10,154 nucleotides of DNA from a bacterium (GTDB lineage: Bacteria; Patescibacteriota; Gracilibacteria; JAUYGZ01), in NCBI GenBank assembly GCA_030699855.1, contig JAUYKR010000071.1, positions 1 to 10,154 on the forward strand, in the 5' to 3' direction. The notes beneath the pieces were generated by a model. The model had not been told where the DNA came from. It saw only the letters and a program-made list of their open reading frames with translations, and ran no database searches. Each line of letters starts with the position of its first letter. Positions within the stretch are counted from its first letter, which is position 1. The position numbers and the translations under genes were made by a program. Shown in pieces: positions 1 to 6,381 of the stretch.

Positions 1-135
1 GCTGACATTATTGATCTTAATACGATTATTGATGGCTTTCTGGATGTTGGGAAAATGTTTTTCCCAGTAGCTGGAACATCACGTTTTATAGAGTGTGATT
101 CCGCACAGTGTGCAAGGGACAAGTTCATGAAATAA
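1..135 (+). CDS. C-terminal fragment of an unrecognised protein (5' end outside window)
   Basis: Frame 1 is open from the first base to a TAA at 133-135, giving 44 residues that end in RDKFMK. I do not recognise the family. The visible part has a hydrophobic, acidic stretch (residues 2-16), then GKMFFPVAG, then two cysteines in CDSAQC (residues 32-37). By my count the stretch is about 39% GC (52 of 135), clearly lower than the gcv cluster downstream. This could mean a different origin, although the sample is small. A strong hairpin begins 15 nt after the stop, which supports this being a real gene end. An open frame of 44 codons alone is weak evidence, so the call rests largely on the terminator placement. 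Confidence 0.45.
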   Translation, partial: ADIIDLNTIIDGFLDVGKMFFPVAGTSRFIECDSAQCARDKFMK

Positions 136-149
136 GTCACAGATCTGAT

Positions 150-183
150 CACAAAGCCGCCGCCCTCAGTGGGCGGCTTTGTG
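150..183 (+). terminator. Rho-independent-type terminator hairpin after the left-edge gene
   Basis: A perfect 12-bp inverted repeat has left arm CACAAAGCCGCC (150-161) and right arm GGCGGCTTTGTG (172-183), around a 10-nt loop. An alternative fold pairs GCCGCCC (159-165) with GGGCGGC (171-177) around a 5-nt loop and leaves a 3-nt bulge. The arm carries AAA on the left and TTT on the right, but no longer U-run follows, so it may be of moderate strength or act in both directions. It lies 15 nt after the upstream stop and 95 nt before lplA, so it insulates the gcv cluster from the gene on its left. Confidence 0.7.
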
Positions 184-278
184 GTACCAGGAATGACAAG
201 ATGACGTTCTGCGTTGAAAATAAGTGGAGTTGTTTGGCGTCGGTATGAAGTGTATCGTCACGAACACCATCTCCAGCC

Positions 279-1076
279 ATGACTATTCGCCTCCTGCAAA
301 CCGGCGCACACTCAGCCGCCTGGAATATGGCTTTGGACGAAGTCTTGATCGAACGCATTGCCGCCGGCTTATCCGAGCCATGTCTTCGTTTCTACACCTG
401 GAAGCCTTCGGCCATATCCATCGGTTATTTCCAATCCCTCGAAGCCGAAGTCGACCTGGCTAAGTGTCGTGAGCTTGGAATCGACGTCGTCCGCCGCCAG
501 ACCGGAGGCGGAGCGGTTTTTCACGACGATGAGGTTACTTATAGTATGCACCTCCCCCTCTCCGCCCCGCCCGAACGTCTCGAGACTTCGGGGCGGGTGG
601 GCGACCTGGTTCCTCTCAAAATTCTCGAATCGTACGAGAAGATCTGCTCGGCCATCATCCGCGGTCTGGCTGAGCTCGGCATTCAGTCCGAATTTGTTCC
701 CCTCAACGACATCCTTGTCTCGGGTCAAAAAATTTCCGGCAACGCCCAGACGCGTAAGCGTGGGGTGCTTCTCCAGCACGGCACTATTCTCAAATCCGTC
801 GATGTCGATACGATGTTCGAACTCCTCAAAGTGCCGGACGAGAAACTCAAAGGTAAGCTCATCCAAGACGTCAAGCAGCGGGTGACCAGCGTGAACGCGC
901 ATTCCGGCGGCCGATTTTCAACTCAGGGGATCACAGATGCCCTTATCCGTGGATTTGAAAAAGAATTCTCCGAACTTCAGTTCACCTCTTCAGAAATCAA
1001 CCAGGAAGAGCAGCTGGAAGCCGAAAAACTTGGGCAAGAAAAGTATTCACAAAGCTCTTGGAATCTGCAGCGCTAG
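279..1076 (+). CDS. lplA: Lipoate-protein ligase A family enzyme (acyltransfer to GcvH)
   Basis: This is a 265-residue member of the BPL/LplA/LipB superfamily, which attaches lipoate or octanoate to the acceptor lysine of H-protein or E2 subunits. Visible motifs are the N-terminal AWNMALDE (residues 14-21), WKPSAISIGYFQ (41-52), the substrate-binding RRQTGGGAVFHD (72-83), NDI (143-145), and KISGNAQTR (151-159) with the conserved lysine K151, then LLQHGTIL (164-171). The segment joining the GGG motif to the lysine motif is short and ligase-like (VPLNDILVSGQK). It has no counterpart of the cysteine-bearing insert of B. subtilis LipM, which argues for an ATP-dependent ligase over an octanoyltransferase. 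At 265 residues it lacks the C-terminal domain of E. coli LplA (about 338 residues); archaeal enzymes of this size can need a separate LplB subunit, and none is visible here. The ATG at 279 fits the family N-terminus; no Shine-Dalgarno sequence precedes it. It heads the gcv cluster, so GcvH is the likely substrate. Confidence 0.85.
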   Translation: MTIRLLQTGAHSAAWNMALDEVLIERIAAGLSEPCLRFYTWKPSAISIGYFQSLEAEVDLAKCRELGIDVVRRQTGGGAVFHDDEVTYSMHLPLSAPPERLETSGRVGDLVPLKILESYEKICSAIIRGLAELGIQSEFVPLNDILVSGQKISGNAQTRKRGVLLQHGTILKSVDVDTMFELLKVPDEKLKGKLIQDVKQRVTSVNAHSGGRFSTQGITDALIRGFEKEFSELQFTSSEINQEEQLEAEKLGQEKYSQSSWNLQR

Positions 1077-1087
1077 GGGTATACAAT
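1058..1087 (+). promoter_or_regulatory. Candidate internal sigma70-like promoter before gcvT
   Basis: TTGGAA (1058-1063) and TACAAT (1082-1087) are separated by 18 nt. They match the -35 consensus at 4 of 6 positions and the -10 consensus at 5 of 6. The pair spans the end of lplA and would start transcription roughly 30 nt before gcvT, allowing gcvT onward to be expressed apart from lplA. Such matches arise by chance, and the host's sigma-factor consensus is unknown. Confidence 0.25.
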
Positions 1088-1120
1088 TGACCTGCTGTGT
1101 TTCTGTTGCCCAACTGGCCC

Positions 1121-2224
1121 ATGCCTATGCTCAAGAAAACCTCCCTCAATCAGGCTCACCGGGATTTGGGCGCGCGCATGGTTGATTTCGGCGGCTGGGA
1201 CATGCCGGTGGTCTATACCAATCAAATCGAGGAACATCACGCCGTCCGCCAAAAGGCCGGACTTTTCGATGTTTCTCACATGGGAGAGATCATGATTTCC
1301 GGTGCGGATGCTTTCGCCTTGGTCCAAAAACTGGTTTCCAAGGACATCACCGACATGGCTGCGGGCAAGATGATCCTCGGCGTCATGTGCACCGAACAGG
1401 GTGGGATCATCGACGATTTGACCGTCTACAAATACGCCGACGACAAGTACATGCTGGTCGTCAATGCCGGCACACTTCCGGCTGATCTCGAACACATTAT
1501 TCAGCAGTCCCTGGCTTACAAAACCACGGTGGTCGAAGACATCAGCGATCGCACCAGCAAGCTCGACATCCAGGGGCCAAAGGCCCAGGAAATTCTCCAG
1601 CGCCTCAGCGATATTTATCTAGCCAAGGTCAAGCGCTATTGGTTCAGGGAAGTGACTGTTGACGGGGTGGCGATAACCATCTCCCGCAGTGGATACACCG
1701 GCGAGGATGGCTTCGAACTCTACTTCGACAACGCTTATGCGGTACAAATCTGGAACAAACTGCTCGAAGTGGGCAAAGACGACGGCTTAATCCCCTGTGG
1801 CCTGGGCGCTCGTGATACCCTGCGCACCGAGTGCGGAATGATGCTCTACGGTCACGATATTGACCTCGATCACTCTCCCCTCGAGGCCGTTTACGGCTGG
1901 GCTTGTTCGCTCGACAAAAACTTTATCGGGAAGGAGGCTTTACTCCAGCAGCAGCACCAGGGCCTCAAACGAAAAATAGTCGGTTTCGAAATGCTGGATC
2001 GTGGCATCGCCCGCCAGCACTATCCCATCTTCTTCGGCAGCGAACAGGTAGGCGAAGTGACCAGCGGTACCCCCTCCCCCACGCTTGGTAAAAACATCGG
2101 TATGGGCTATGTCCGCAGTGATCTGATCGAGCCGGGTACGGAACTCGAAATCGAGATCCGTGGCAAGCGAACCATGGCCAAGGTTGTTGCGCTTCCGTTC
2201 TATATTCCCGCTTACAAGCGATAG
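1121..2224 (+). CDS. gcvT: Glycine cleavage system T-protein (aminomethyltransferase)
   Basis: T-protein takes the aminomethyl group carried on lipoylated H-protein, transfers the methylene to tetrahydrofolate and releases ammonia. The protein is 367 residues from ATG 1121, a normal length. Family signatures run in order: GARMVDFGGWDMPV (17-30), HHAVRQKAGLFDVSHMGE (39-56), the folate-site region GGIIDDLTVY (94-103, containing the conserved aspartate), SRSGYTGEDGFELY in the middle, CGLGARDTLRTECGM, and a C-terminal GEVTSGTPSPTLGKNIGMGYV segment typical of the barrel domain. The usual VNASN segment reads VNAG here, a mild variation. Three starts are possible: GTG 1097, ATG 1121 and ATG 1127 (MLKKTSL). 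The two ATGs best match family N-termini and nothing Shine-Dalgarno-like separates them. It follows lplA by 44 nt and precedes gcvH by 29 nt. Confidence 0.95.
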   Translation: MPMLKKTSLNQAHRDLGARMVDFGGWDMPVVYTNQIEEHHAVRQKAGLFDVSHMGEIMISGADAFALVQKLVSKDITDMAAGKMILGVMCTEQGGIIDDLTVYKYADDKYMLVVNAGTLPADLEHIIQQSLAYKTTVVEDISDRTSKLDIQGPKAQEILQRLSDIYLAKVKRYWFREVTVDGVAITISRSGYTGEDGFELYFDNAYAVQIWNKLLEVGKDDGLIPCGLGARDTLRTECGMMLYGHDIDLDHSPLEAVYGWACSLDKNFIGKEALLQQQHQGLKRKIVGFEMLDRGIARQHYPIFFGSEQVGEVTSGTPSPTLGKNIGMGYVRSDLIEPGTELEIEIRGKRTMAKVVALPFYIPAYKR

Positions 2225-2253
2225 TCCTTCATCTTATTCTTTAACCCTTCTCC

Positions 2254-2652
2254 ATGTCCGACCACAATATTCCCGACGGGATCTTCTACAACAAAGAGCA
2301 CGAGTGGGTAAAAATCGATGGAGACGTGGCTACCGTAGGCGTGTCCGACTACGCTCAGGATCTGCTCACCGATGTCGTCTTTGTCGAGCTTCCGCAAATG
2401 GGTAAGGTGGTCAAACAGTTCGGCCCCGCCTGCGTGGTGGAATCGGTTAAATCCGTTTCCGACGTGTACGCGCCCATCGGCGGCACGGTTTCGGAGGTCA
2501 ACACGGCCCTGGAAAGTGCGCCGGAGCAGGTCAATAACGATCCTTATGGTTCGGGCTGGATGTTCAAGCTCACCGGCATCAATTCTTCAGAGACTGCCAA
2601 CCTGATGAACGCTCAGCAGTACAAAGAATTCATTGCCAAACAGGCTCACTAA
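2254..2652 (+). CDS. gcvH: Glycine cleavage system H-protein (lipoyl carrier)
   Basis: H-protein carries the lipoyl arm that shuttles the aminomethyl group from P-protein to T-protein and electrons to L-protein. The 132-residue product is a full-length H-protein. It opens with the typical KEHEWVKIDGDVATVGVSDYAQ (from residue 14) and contains ESVKSVSDVYAPI, placing the lipoyl-acceptor lysine at K66, followed by GGTVSEVN. The C-terminal half has the usual NNDPYGSGWMFKL. It should be the substrate of the ligase and of the two radical SAM proteins in this cluster. The ATG at 2254 follows a pyrimidine-rich stretch (AACCCTTCTCC) with no Shine-Dalgarno sequence. Confidence 0.97.
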   Translation: MSDHNIPDGIFYNKEHEWVKIDGDVATVGVSDYAQDLLTDVVFVELPQMGKVVKQFGPACVVESVKSVSDVYAPIGGTVSEVNTALESAPEQVNNDPYGSGWMFKLTGINSSETANLMNAQQYKEFIAKQAH

Positions 2653-2673
2653 TCATCCTTAACGCTTAACACC

Positions 2674-3999
2674 ATGCCCTATACTTCCCATACGGAAGCC
2701 GAGGTTCAGGAGATGCTCAAAACCATCGGCGTCAAAAAAATCGAAGACCTCTTCGATGCCGTTCCGCCTCAAATTCTCCAAAAGGGTCATTACAACCTGC
2801 CCAGCGGACTTTCCGAGCAGGAGACCCGCCAGCAGGTCACTTCCACGGCCGATAAAAATAACAATCCCAAGATTTCCTTCCTCGGCGGAGGCTACTATCA
2901 GCACTTCGTTCCTGCTCACGTCCGTCACCTGGCAGGGCGCAGCGAATTTTACACCGCCTATACCCCCTATCAGCCGGAAATCAGCCAGGGTATCCTCCAG
3001 TCGATCTTCGAGTACCAGTCAATGATTTGTCGGCTGACGGCCATGTTTGCCACCAACGCTTCCATGTACGACGGCTCGTCCGCCTCCGGCGAGACTTGTC
3101 TGATGGCGGCTAACATTACCCGCCGCAAAAAAATTCTGGTGGCCCGCTCCGTCCATCCCGAATATCGGGAAGTGATGAAGACCTACTGCTGGGCCAAGAA
3201 TTTAGAGATTGAAGAAGTGGCTTTCGATGTTCAAACCGGCCAACTCGATTTCGGTGACCTCGACGGAAAGCTCAGCGAAGATGTCGCTGGTCTATTTGTG
3301 CAAAGCCCTAATTTCTTCGGAGTCATCGAAGATATGCCATCACTTTCCGCCAAGACCCACGAAAAGGGGGCTCTTTCCGTCCAAATCATCGCTGAAGCCC
3401 TTTCGCTCGGCCTGCTCAAACCCCCGGGCGAATGCGAGGTCGATATCACGGTTGGCGACGGGCAGAGCTACGGTTTGGCCGTGTCCGGCGGCGGACCCAG
3501 CTTCGGCTTCATGGCCACGACCGAAAAATATATGCGCCAGCTTCCCGGCCGTATCGTCGGCGAATCGGAAGACGTGGACGGCAAAAAGGCTTATGTGCTC
3601 ACCCTCCAGGCTCGCGAGCAGCACATCCGCCGCGAGAAGGCCAGTTCCAACATCTGCACCAATCAGGCCCTTTGCGCTCTTACCGCTGTGATATACCTGT
3701 CTACCTTGGGTCAGAATCTGCAAAAACTGGCCTTGATCAACCACCAAAACGCGCTGCAGATGCAGCGCCAACTGACCGAACAAAAGAACTGGAAGCGGAG
3801 TTTTTCCGCCCCCTTCTTCAACGAATTCGTCGTCGAGGCCAAGGACACCCAGTCCGTTCTTCGCAAACTCAAAAAGGTCGGCATCGCCGGAGGCTTTGAC
3901 CTCGGTCGGTCTTATCCGGAACTGGAAGGAAGACTTCTCGTGTGCACGACCGAACTGATCGGTCAGCCGGAAGTTCAGGCTTATCTCGCCACTGTTTAA
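2674..3999 (+). CDS. gcvPA: Glycine dehydrogenase (decarboxylating) subunit 1, P-protein alpha
   Basis: This is the N-terminal half of the split P-protein, which with GcvPB forms the PLP enzyme that decarboxylates glycine and loads the aminomethyl group on lipoyl-H. The 441 residues match the usual size of about 440-450. Motifs include FLGGGYYQHFVP (69-80), YTPYQPEISQG (96-106), NASMYDG (128-134), QSPNFFGVIE (210-219), GDGQSYG (261-267), PGRIVGE (291-297) and REQHIRREKASSNICTN (314-330). The PLP lysine belongs to the partner subunit, as expected for this architecture. The start ATG at 2674 lies 21 nt after gcvH, behind TTAACACC and without a Shine-Dalgarno sequence. Split P-protein occurs in Firmicutes, Thermotoga, Deltaproteobacteria, many archaea and others, so it is only weakly informative about taxonomy. 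Confidence 0.96.
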   Translation: MPYTSHTEAEVQEMLKTIGVKKIEDLFDAVPPQILQKGHYNLPSGLSEQETRQQVTSTADKNNNPKISFLGGGYYQHFVPAHVRHLAGRSEFYTAYTPYQPEISQGILQSIFEYQSMICRLTAMFATNASMYDGSSASGETCLMAANITRRKKILVARSVHPEYREVMKTYCWAKNLEIEEVAFDVQTGQLDFGDLDGKLSEDVAGLFVQSPNFFGVIEDMPSLSAKTHEKGALSVQIIAEALSLGLLKPPGECEVDITVGDGQSYGLAVSGGGPSFGFMATTEKYMRQLPGRIVGESEDVDGKKAYVLTLQAREQHIRREKASSNICTNQALCALTAVIYLSTLGQNLQKLALINHQNALQMQRQLTEQKNWKRSFSAPFFNEFVVEAKDTQSVLRKLKKVGIAGGFDLGRSYPELEGRLLVCTTELIGQPEVQAYLATV

Positions 4000-4010
4000 T
4001 CTCAACCCCC

Positions 4011-5444
4011 ATGCAAACCATTTTTGAAAAATCCGTAAAAGGTCGTGTCGGTTGCCAACTCCCATCCAGCTTAGGTTCAGATTCTGAACTTTCCGGCCTG
4101 ACGCGCGGCCAACTGGACGCGCCTGAAGTGTCCGAGGTTGATATCGTCCGCCACTACACCGCCCTTTCCAAGCGCGCCTTCGGCGTTGACGACGGCTTCT
4201 ACCCGCTCGGTTCTTGCACGATGAAGTACAACCCCAAGATCAACGAAGACATGTCCGCCTATGCTCCCATCGCCAACTTTCACCCCTGGCAGGAAGCCGA
4301 AGACTCTCAGGGTAGTCTGGAAATCCTCTACGAACTTCAGGAATACATGAGGGTGGTGACGGGTCTCCCCGGCATCAGCTTGCAGCCGGCCGCCGGCTCT
4401 CACGGTGAACTGACCGGCGTCATGCTCATGAAAGCCTTTCACGAAAAGCGAAAAGACAGCAAGCGTACCAAAATTCTCATCCCCGACTCCGCTCACGGCA
4501 CCAACCCTGCCACCGCCAACATGTGCGGCTACGAATGCGTGCAGGTGCCTTCTGATGCCAGCGGTTGTGTCGACCTCGTAAAAATGCGGGAACTTTGCGA
4601 CCAGGAAACCGTGGGCATGATGCTCACCATCCCCAACACGCTGGGCATCTTCGACCGCAACATTCTCGAAATCTCCAAAATCCTGCATGGCCAAGGGGCT
4701 CTGCTCTACATGGATGGAGCCAACCTCAATGCCATCCTGGGCATGGTCAAGCCAGGTGACATGGGTGTGGACGTGATGCACATCAATACTCACAAAACCT
4801 TTTCCACTCCTCACGGAGGTGGAGGACCTGGTGGTGGCGTGGTGGCCTGTACGGATGAGCTCAGTCAGTTTCTTCCCGTTCCCCGCATCGAAAAGTCCGG
4901 CGATGCTTACACGCTTAACTTTGACTATCCCCACTCGGTTGGCCGCGTGCGCGCTTTCTACGGTAACTTCGGCATCATGGCTCGCGCGTACACGTACATC
5001 CTGCGTCACGGCAAAGAAGGCACTCGCCGTATCGGTGAATTCGCCGTGCTCAACGCCAACTATATCCGCGCCCGTCTCCAAGGCACCTACAACCTGCCTC
5101 ACCAGGGCAACTGCATGCACGAGGTCGTCTTCAACGACGAGAATCAGGCTCAGTACCACGTATCTACCATGGACATCGCCAAGCGTCTGCTCGACTATGG
5201 CATGCACGCGCCCACCATCTACTTTCCGCTCATCGTCCATGGGGCGATGATGATTGAGCCCACCGAAACCGAGAGCAAGCAGACCATCGACGAGTTCTGC
5301 GATATCATGATCAAGATCTCCGAAGAGGCCAAAACCGATCCGGAGATGCTCCAGCAGTCGCCTCATCGTACCGTGGTCCGTCGAGTGGACGCCGTAAAGG
5401 CGGCCAGAAATCCCGTGATTGTCTGCAATACCTGTTGTACCTAA
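4011..5444 (+). CDS. gcvPB: Glycine dehydrogenase (decarboxylating) subunit 2, P-protein beta
   Basis: This is the PLP-binding half of the split P-protein, 477 residues long. The signature HKTFSTPHGGGGPG (261-274) puts the Schiff-base lysine at K262. Other family motifs are YPLGSCTMKYNPK (64-76), LQPAAGSHGE (124-133), DSAHGTNPATANMCG (159-173), NTLGIFD (209-215) and YMDGANLNA (233-241). The frame stays open upstream to an ATG at 3942, but that start would lie inside gcvPA. The ATG at 4011 gives the family N-terminus (MQTIFEKS) and an 11-nt gap, so it is preferred. It is preceded by CTCAACCCCC with no Shine-Dalgarno sequence. The C-terminus ends VCNTCCT, adding three cysteines whose role is unknown. 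The next gene begins only 2 nt after the stop. Confidence 0.97.
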   Translation: MQTIFEKSVKGRVGCQLPSSLGSDSELSGLTRGQLDAPEVSEVDIVRHYTALSKRAFGVDDGFYPLGSCTMKYNPKINEDMSAYAPIANFHPWQEAEDSQGSLEILYELQEYMRVVTGLPGISLQPAAGSHGELTGVMLMKAFHEKRKDSKRTKILIPDSAHGTNPATANMCGYECVQVPSDASGCVDLVKMRELCDQETVGMMLTIPNTLGIFDRNILEISKILHGQGALLYMDGANLNAILGMVKPGDMGVDVMHINTHKTFSTPHGGGGPGGGVVACTDELSQFLPVPRIEKSGDAYTLNFDYPHSVGRVRAFYGNFGIMARAYTYILRHGKEGTRRIGEFAVLNANYIRARLQGTYNLPHQGNCMHEVVFNDENQAQYHVSTMDIAKRLLDYGMHAPTIYFPLIVHGAMMIEPTETESKQTIDEFCDIMIKISEEAKTDPEMLQQSPHRTVVRRVDAVKAARNPVIVCNTCCT

Positions 5445-5446
5445 AT

Positions 5447-6376
5447 ATGGGCAGAGCCATTCAATTCGTTTATCCACAAGACACCCAGGTGGTCAGCCTT
5501 TCCGATGGAAGCTGCGCTCTGGGCTGCGATCATTGCAATAAGCACTACATCGAGCAGATGCCGACTCTTCGCGATCAGGTGAAACCGAATACGACCAGCT
5601 ATCTGATCAGCGGTGGACTCAAGCCTGACGGCAAGTCCTTCGTCCTCGACAAAAAAAAGGAAATCGAGGCCATCAAAAAGAAGGGCAACTACCGCTTCAA
5701 TTCCCACGTCGGCTTTGTCGCTCCGGAAGAATTGGACGCCATGGCCGAACTGGTCGACTATGTCAGCTTCGACTTCGTCTCCGACGCGGCCGTGATCAAG
5801 CGGGTCTACCACCTCGACAAGACCGTCGACCAGTACATCGCCCAGTTCAAGCTCCTCCGCCAAAAAATAGAGGTGTATCCGCACGTCACTATCGGACTCG
5901 ACGCCGGCAGGATCCACTGGGAATATGAAGCGATCGACATCCTCAACAGCCTGGGAGCAGACCGGCTGGTGCTGAATGTGTTGATCCCGACGCCCGGAAC
6001 AAAATTTGAAAAAGTTCCCAACCCTGATCTCAGCGAAGTGACCAAGGTATTTCGGCATGCCCGCAAGACTTTCTCCGGAGATCGCCTCCTCATCCTCGGT
6101 TGCATGCGCCCCAGTGGTGCCTATCGAGGCGAACTCGATTTGATGGCGGTTCAAGAAGGCGTAGATCGCATTGTTCAGCCCACGCCACCGGCTCGAAAAT
6201 ACGCGGAAGAACAAGGTTTTGATATCAGTTACTTCTACGAGTGCTGCGCGCTGGACGCGGCCGACAATTCCCGTCAAACCAATGAATATCAAAGCCCGAA
6301 AGAGGCAGTGGAGAGTGGGTGTTGCAACACCAAGCCTCAAACTGAAGTGGATAGCCCTTTTGCGGTTGTAGACTAA
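5447..6376 (+). CDS. Radical SAM protein, 'biotin synthetase homolog' type; probable LipS1/LipS2-type lipoyl synthase component
   Basis: This 309-residue radical SAM enzyme has the CxxxCxxC cluster motif CALGCDHC (C23, C27, C30), followed by LISGGLKPDG (53-62) in the SAM-binding region. The body matches my memory of the archaeal/bacterial family annotated 'uncharacterized homolog of biotin synthetase': NSHVGFV (85-91), YPHVTIGLDAG (144-154), LIPTPGTKFEKV (179-190), ILGCMRPSGAYR (216-227) and ECCAL (265-269). It lacks the two cysteine motifs and C-terminal RSSY of classical LipA. A member of this family (TK2248) is half of the two-protein lipoyl synthase of Thermococcus kodakarensis; one partner makes 8-mercaptooctanoyl from octanoyl and the other adds the second sulfur. 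I leave LipS1 versus LipS2 open. Extra cysteines at 219, 266-267 and 292-293 are candidate ligands for an auxiliary 4Fe-4S cluster. ATG 5447 sits 2 nt after gcvPB; an in-frame TTG at 5435 overlaps gcvPB and is less likely. Confidence 0.8.
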   Translation: MGRAIQFVYPQDTQVVSLSDGSCALGCDHCNKHYIEQMPTLRDQVKPNTTSYLISGGLKPDGKSFVLDKKKEIEAIKKKGNYRFNSHVGFVAPEELDAMAELVDYVSFDFVSDAAVIKRVYHLDKTVDQYIAQFKLLRQKIEVYPHVTIGLDAGRIHWEYEAIDILNSLGADRLVLNVLIPTPGTKFEKVPNPDLSEVTKVFRHARKTFSGDRLLILGCMRPSGAYRGELDLMAVQEGVDRIVQPTPPARKYAEEQGFDISYFYECCALDAADNSRQTNEYQSPKEAVESGCCNTKPQTEVDSPFAVVD

Positions 6377-6381
6377 GTCCT

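Noticed and set aside
214..256. Promoter for lplA built from TTGAAA (214-219) and TATGAA (244-249)
   Set aside because: The spacer would be 24 nt, too long for a sigma70 promoter, and no better pair was found in the leader.
279..1076. LipB or LipM octanoyltransferase
   Set aside because: The LipM cysteine-bearing segment is missing and the lysine region (NDI followed by KISGNAQTR) is ligase-like. LipB is shorter and has a different motif set.
4077..5477. Long minus-strand open frame (466 codons) opposite gcvPB
   Set aside because: It lies wholly antisense to a strongly conserved P-protein subunit, its translation is low-complexity and rich in H, V, G and D, and no family motif is seen. Codon bias of the real gene explains the lack of stops.
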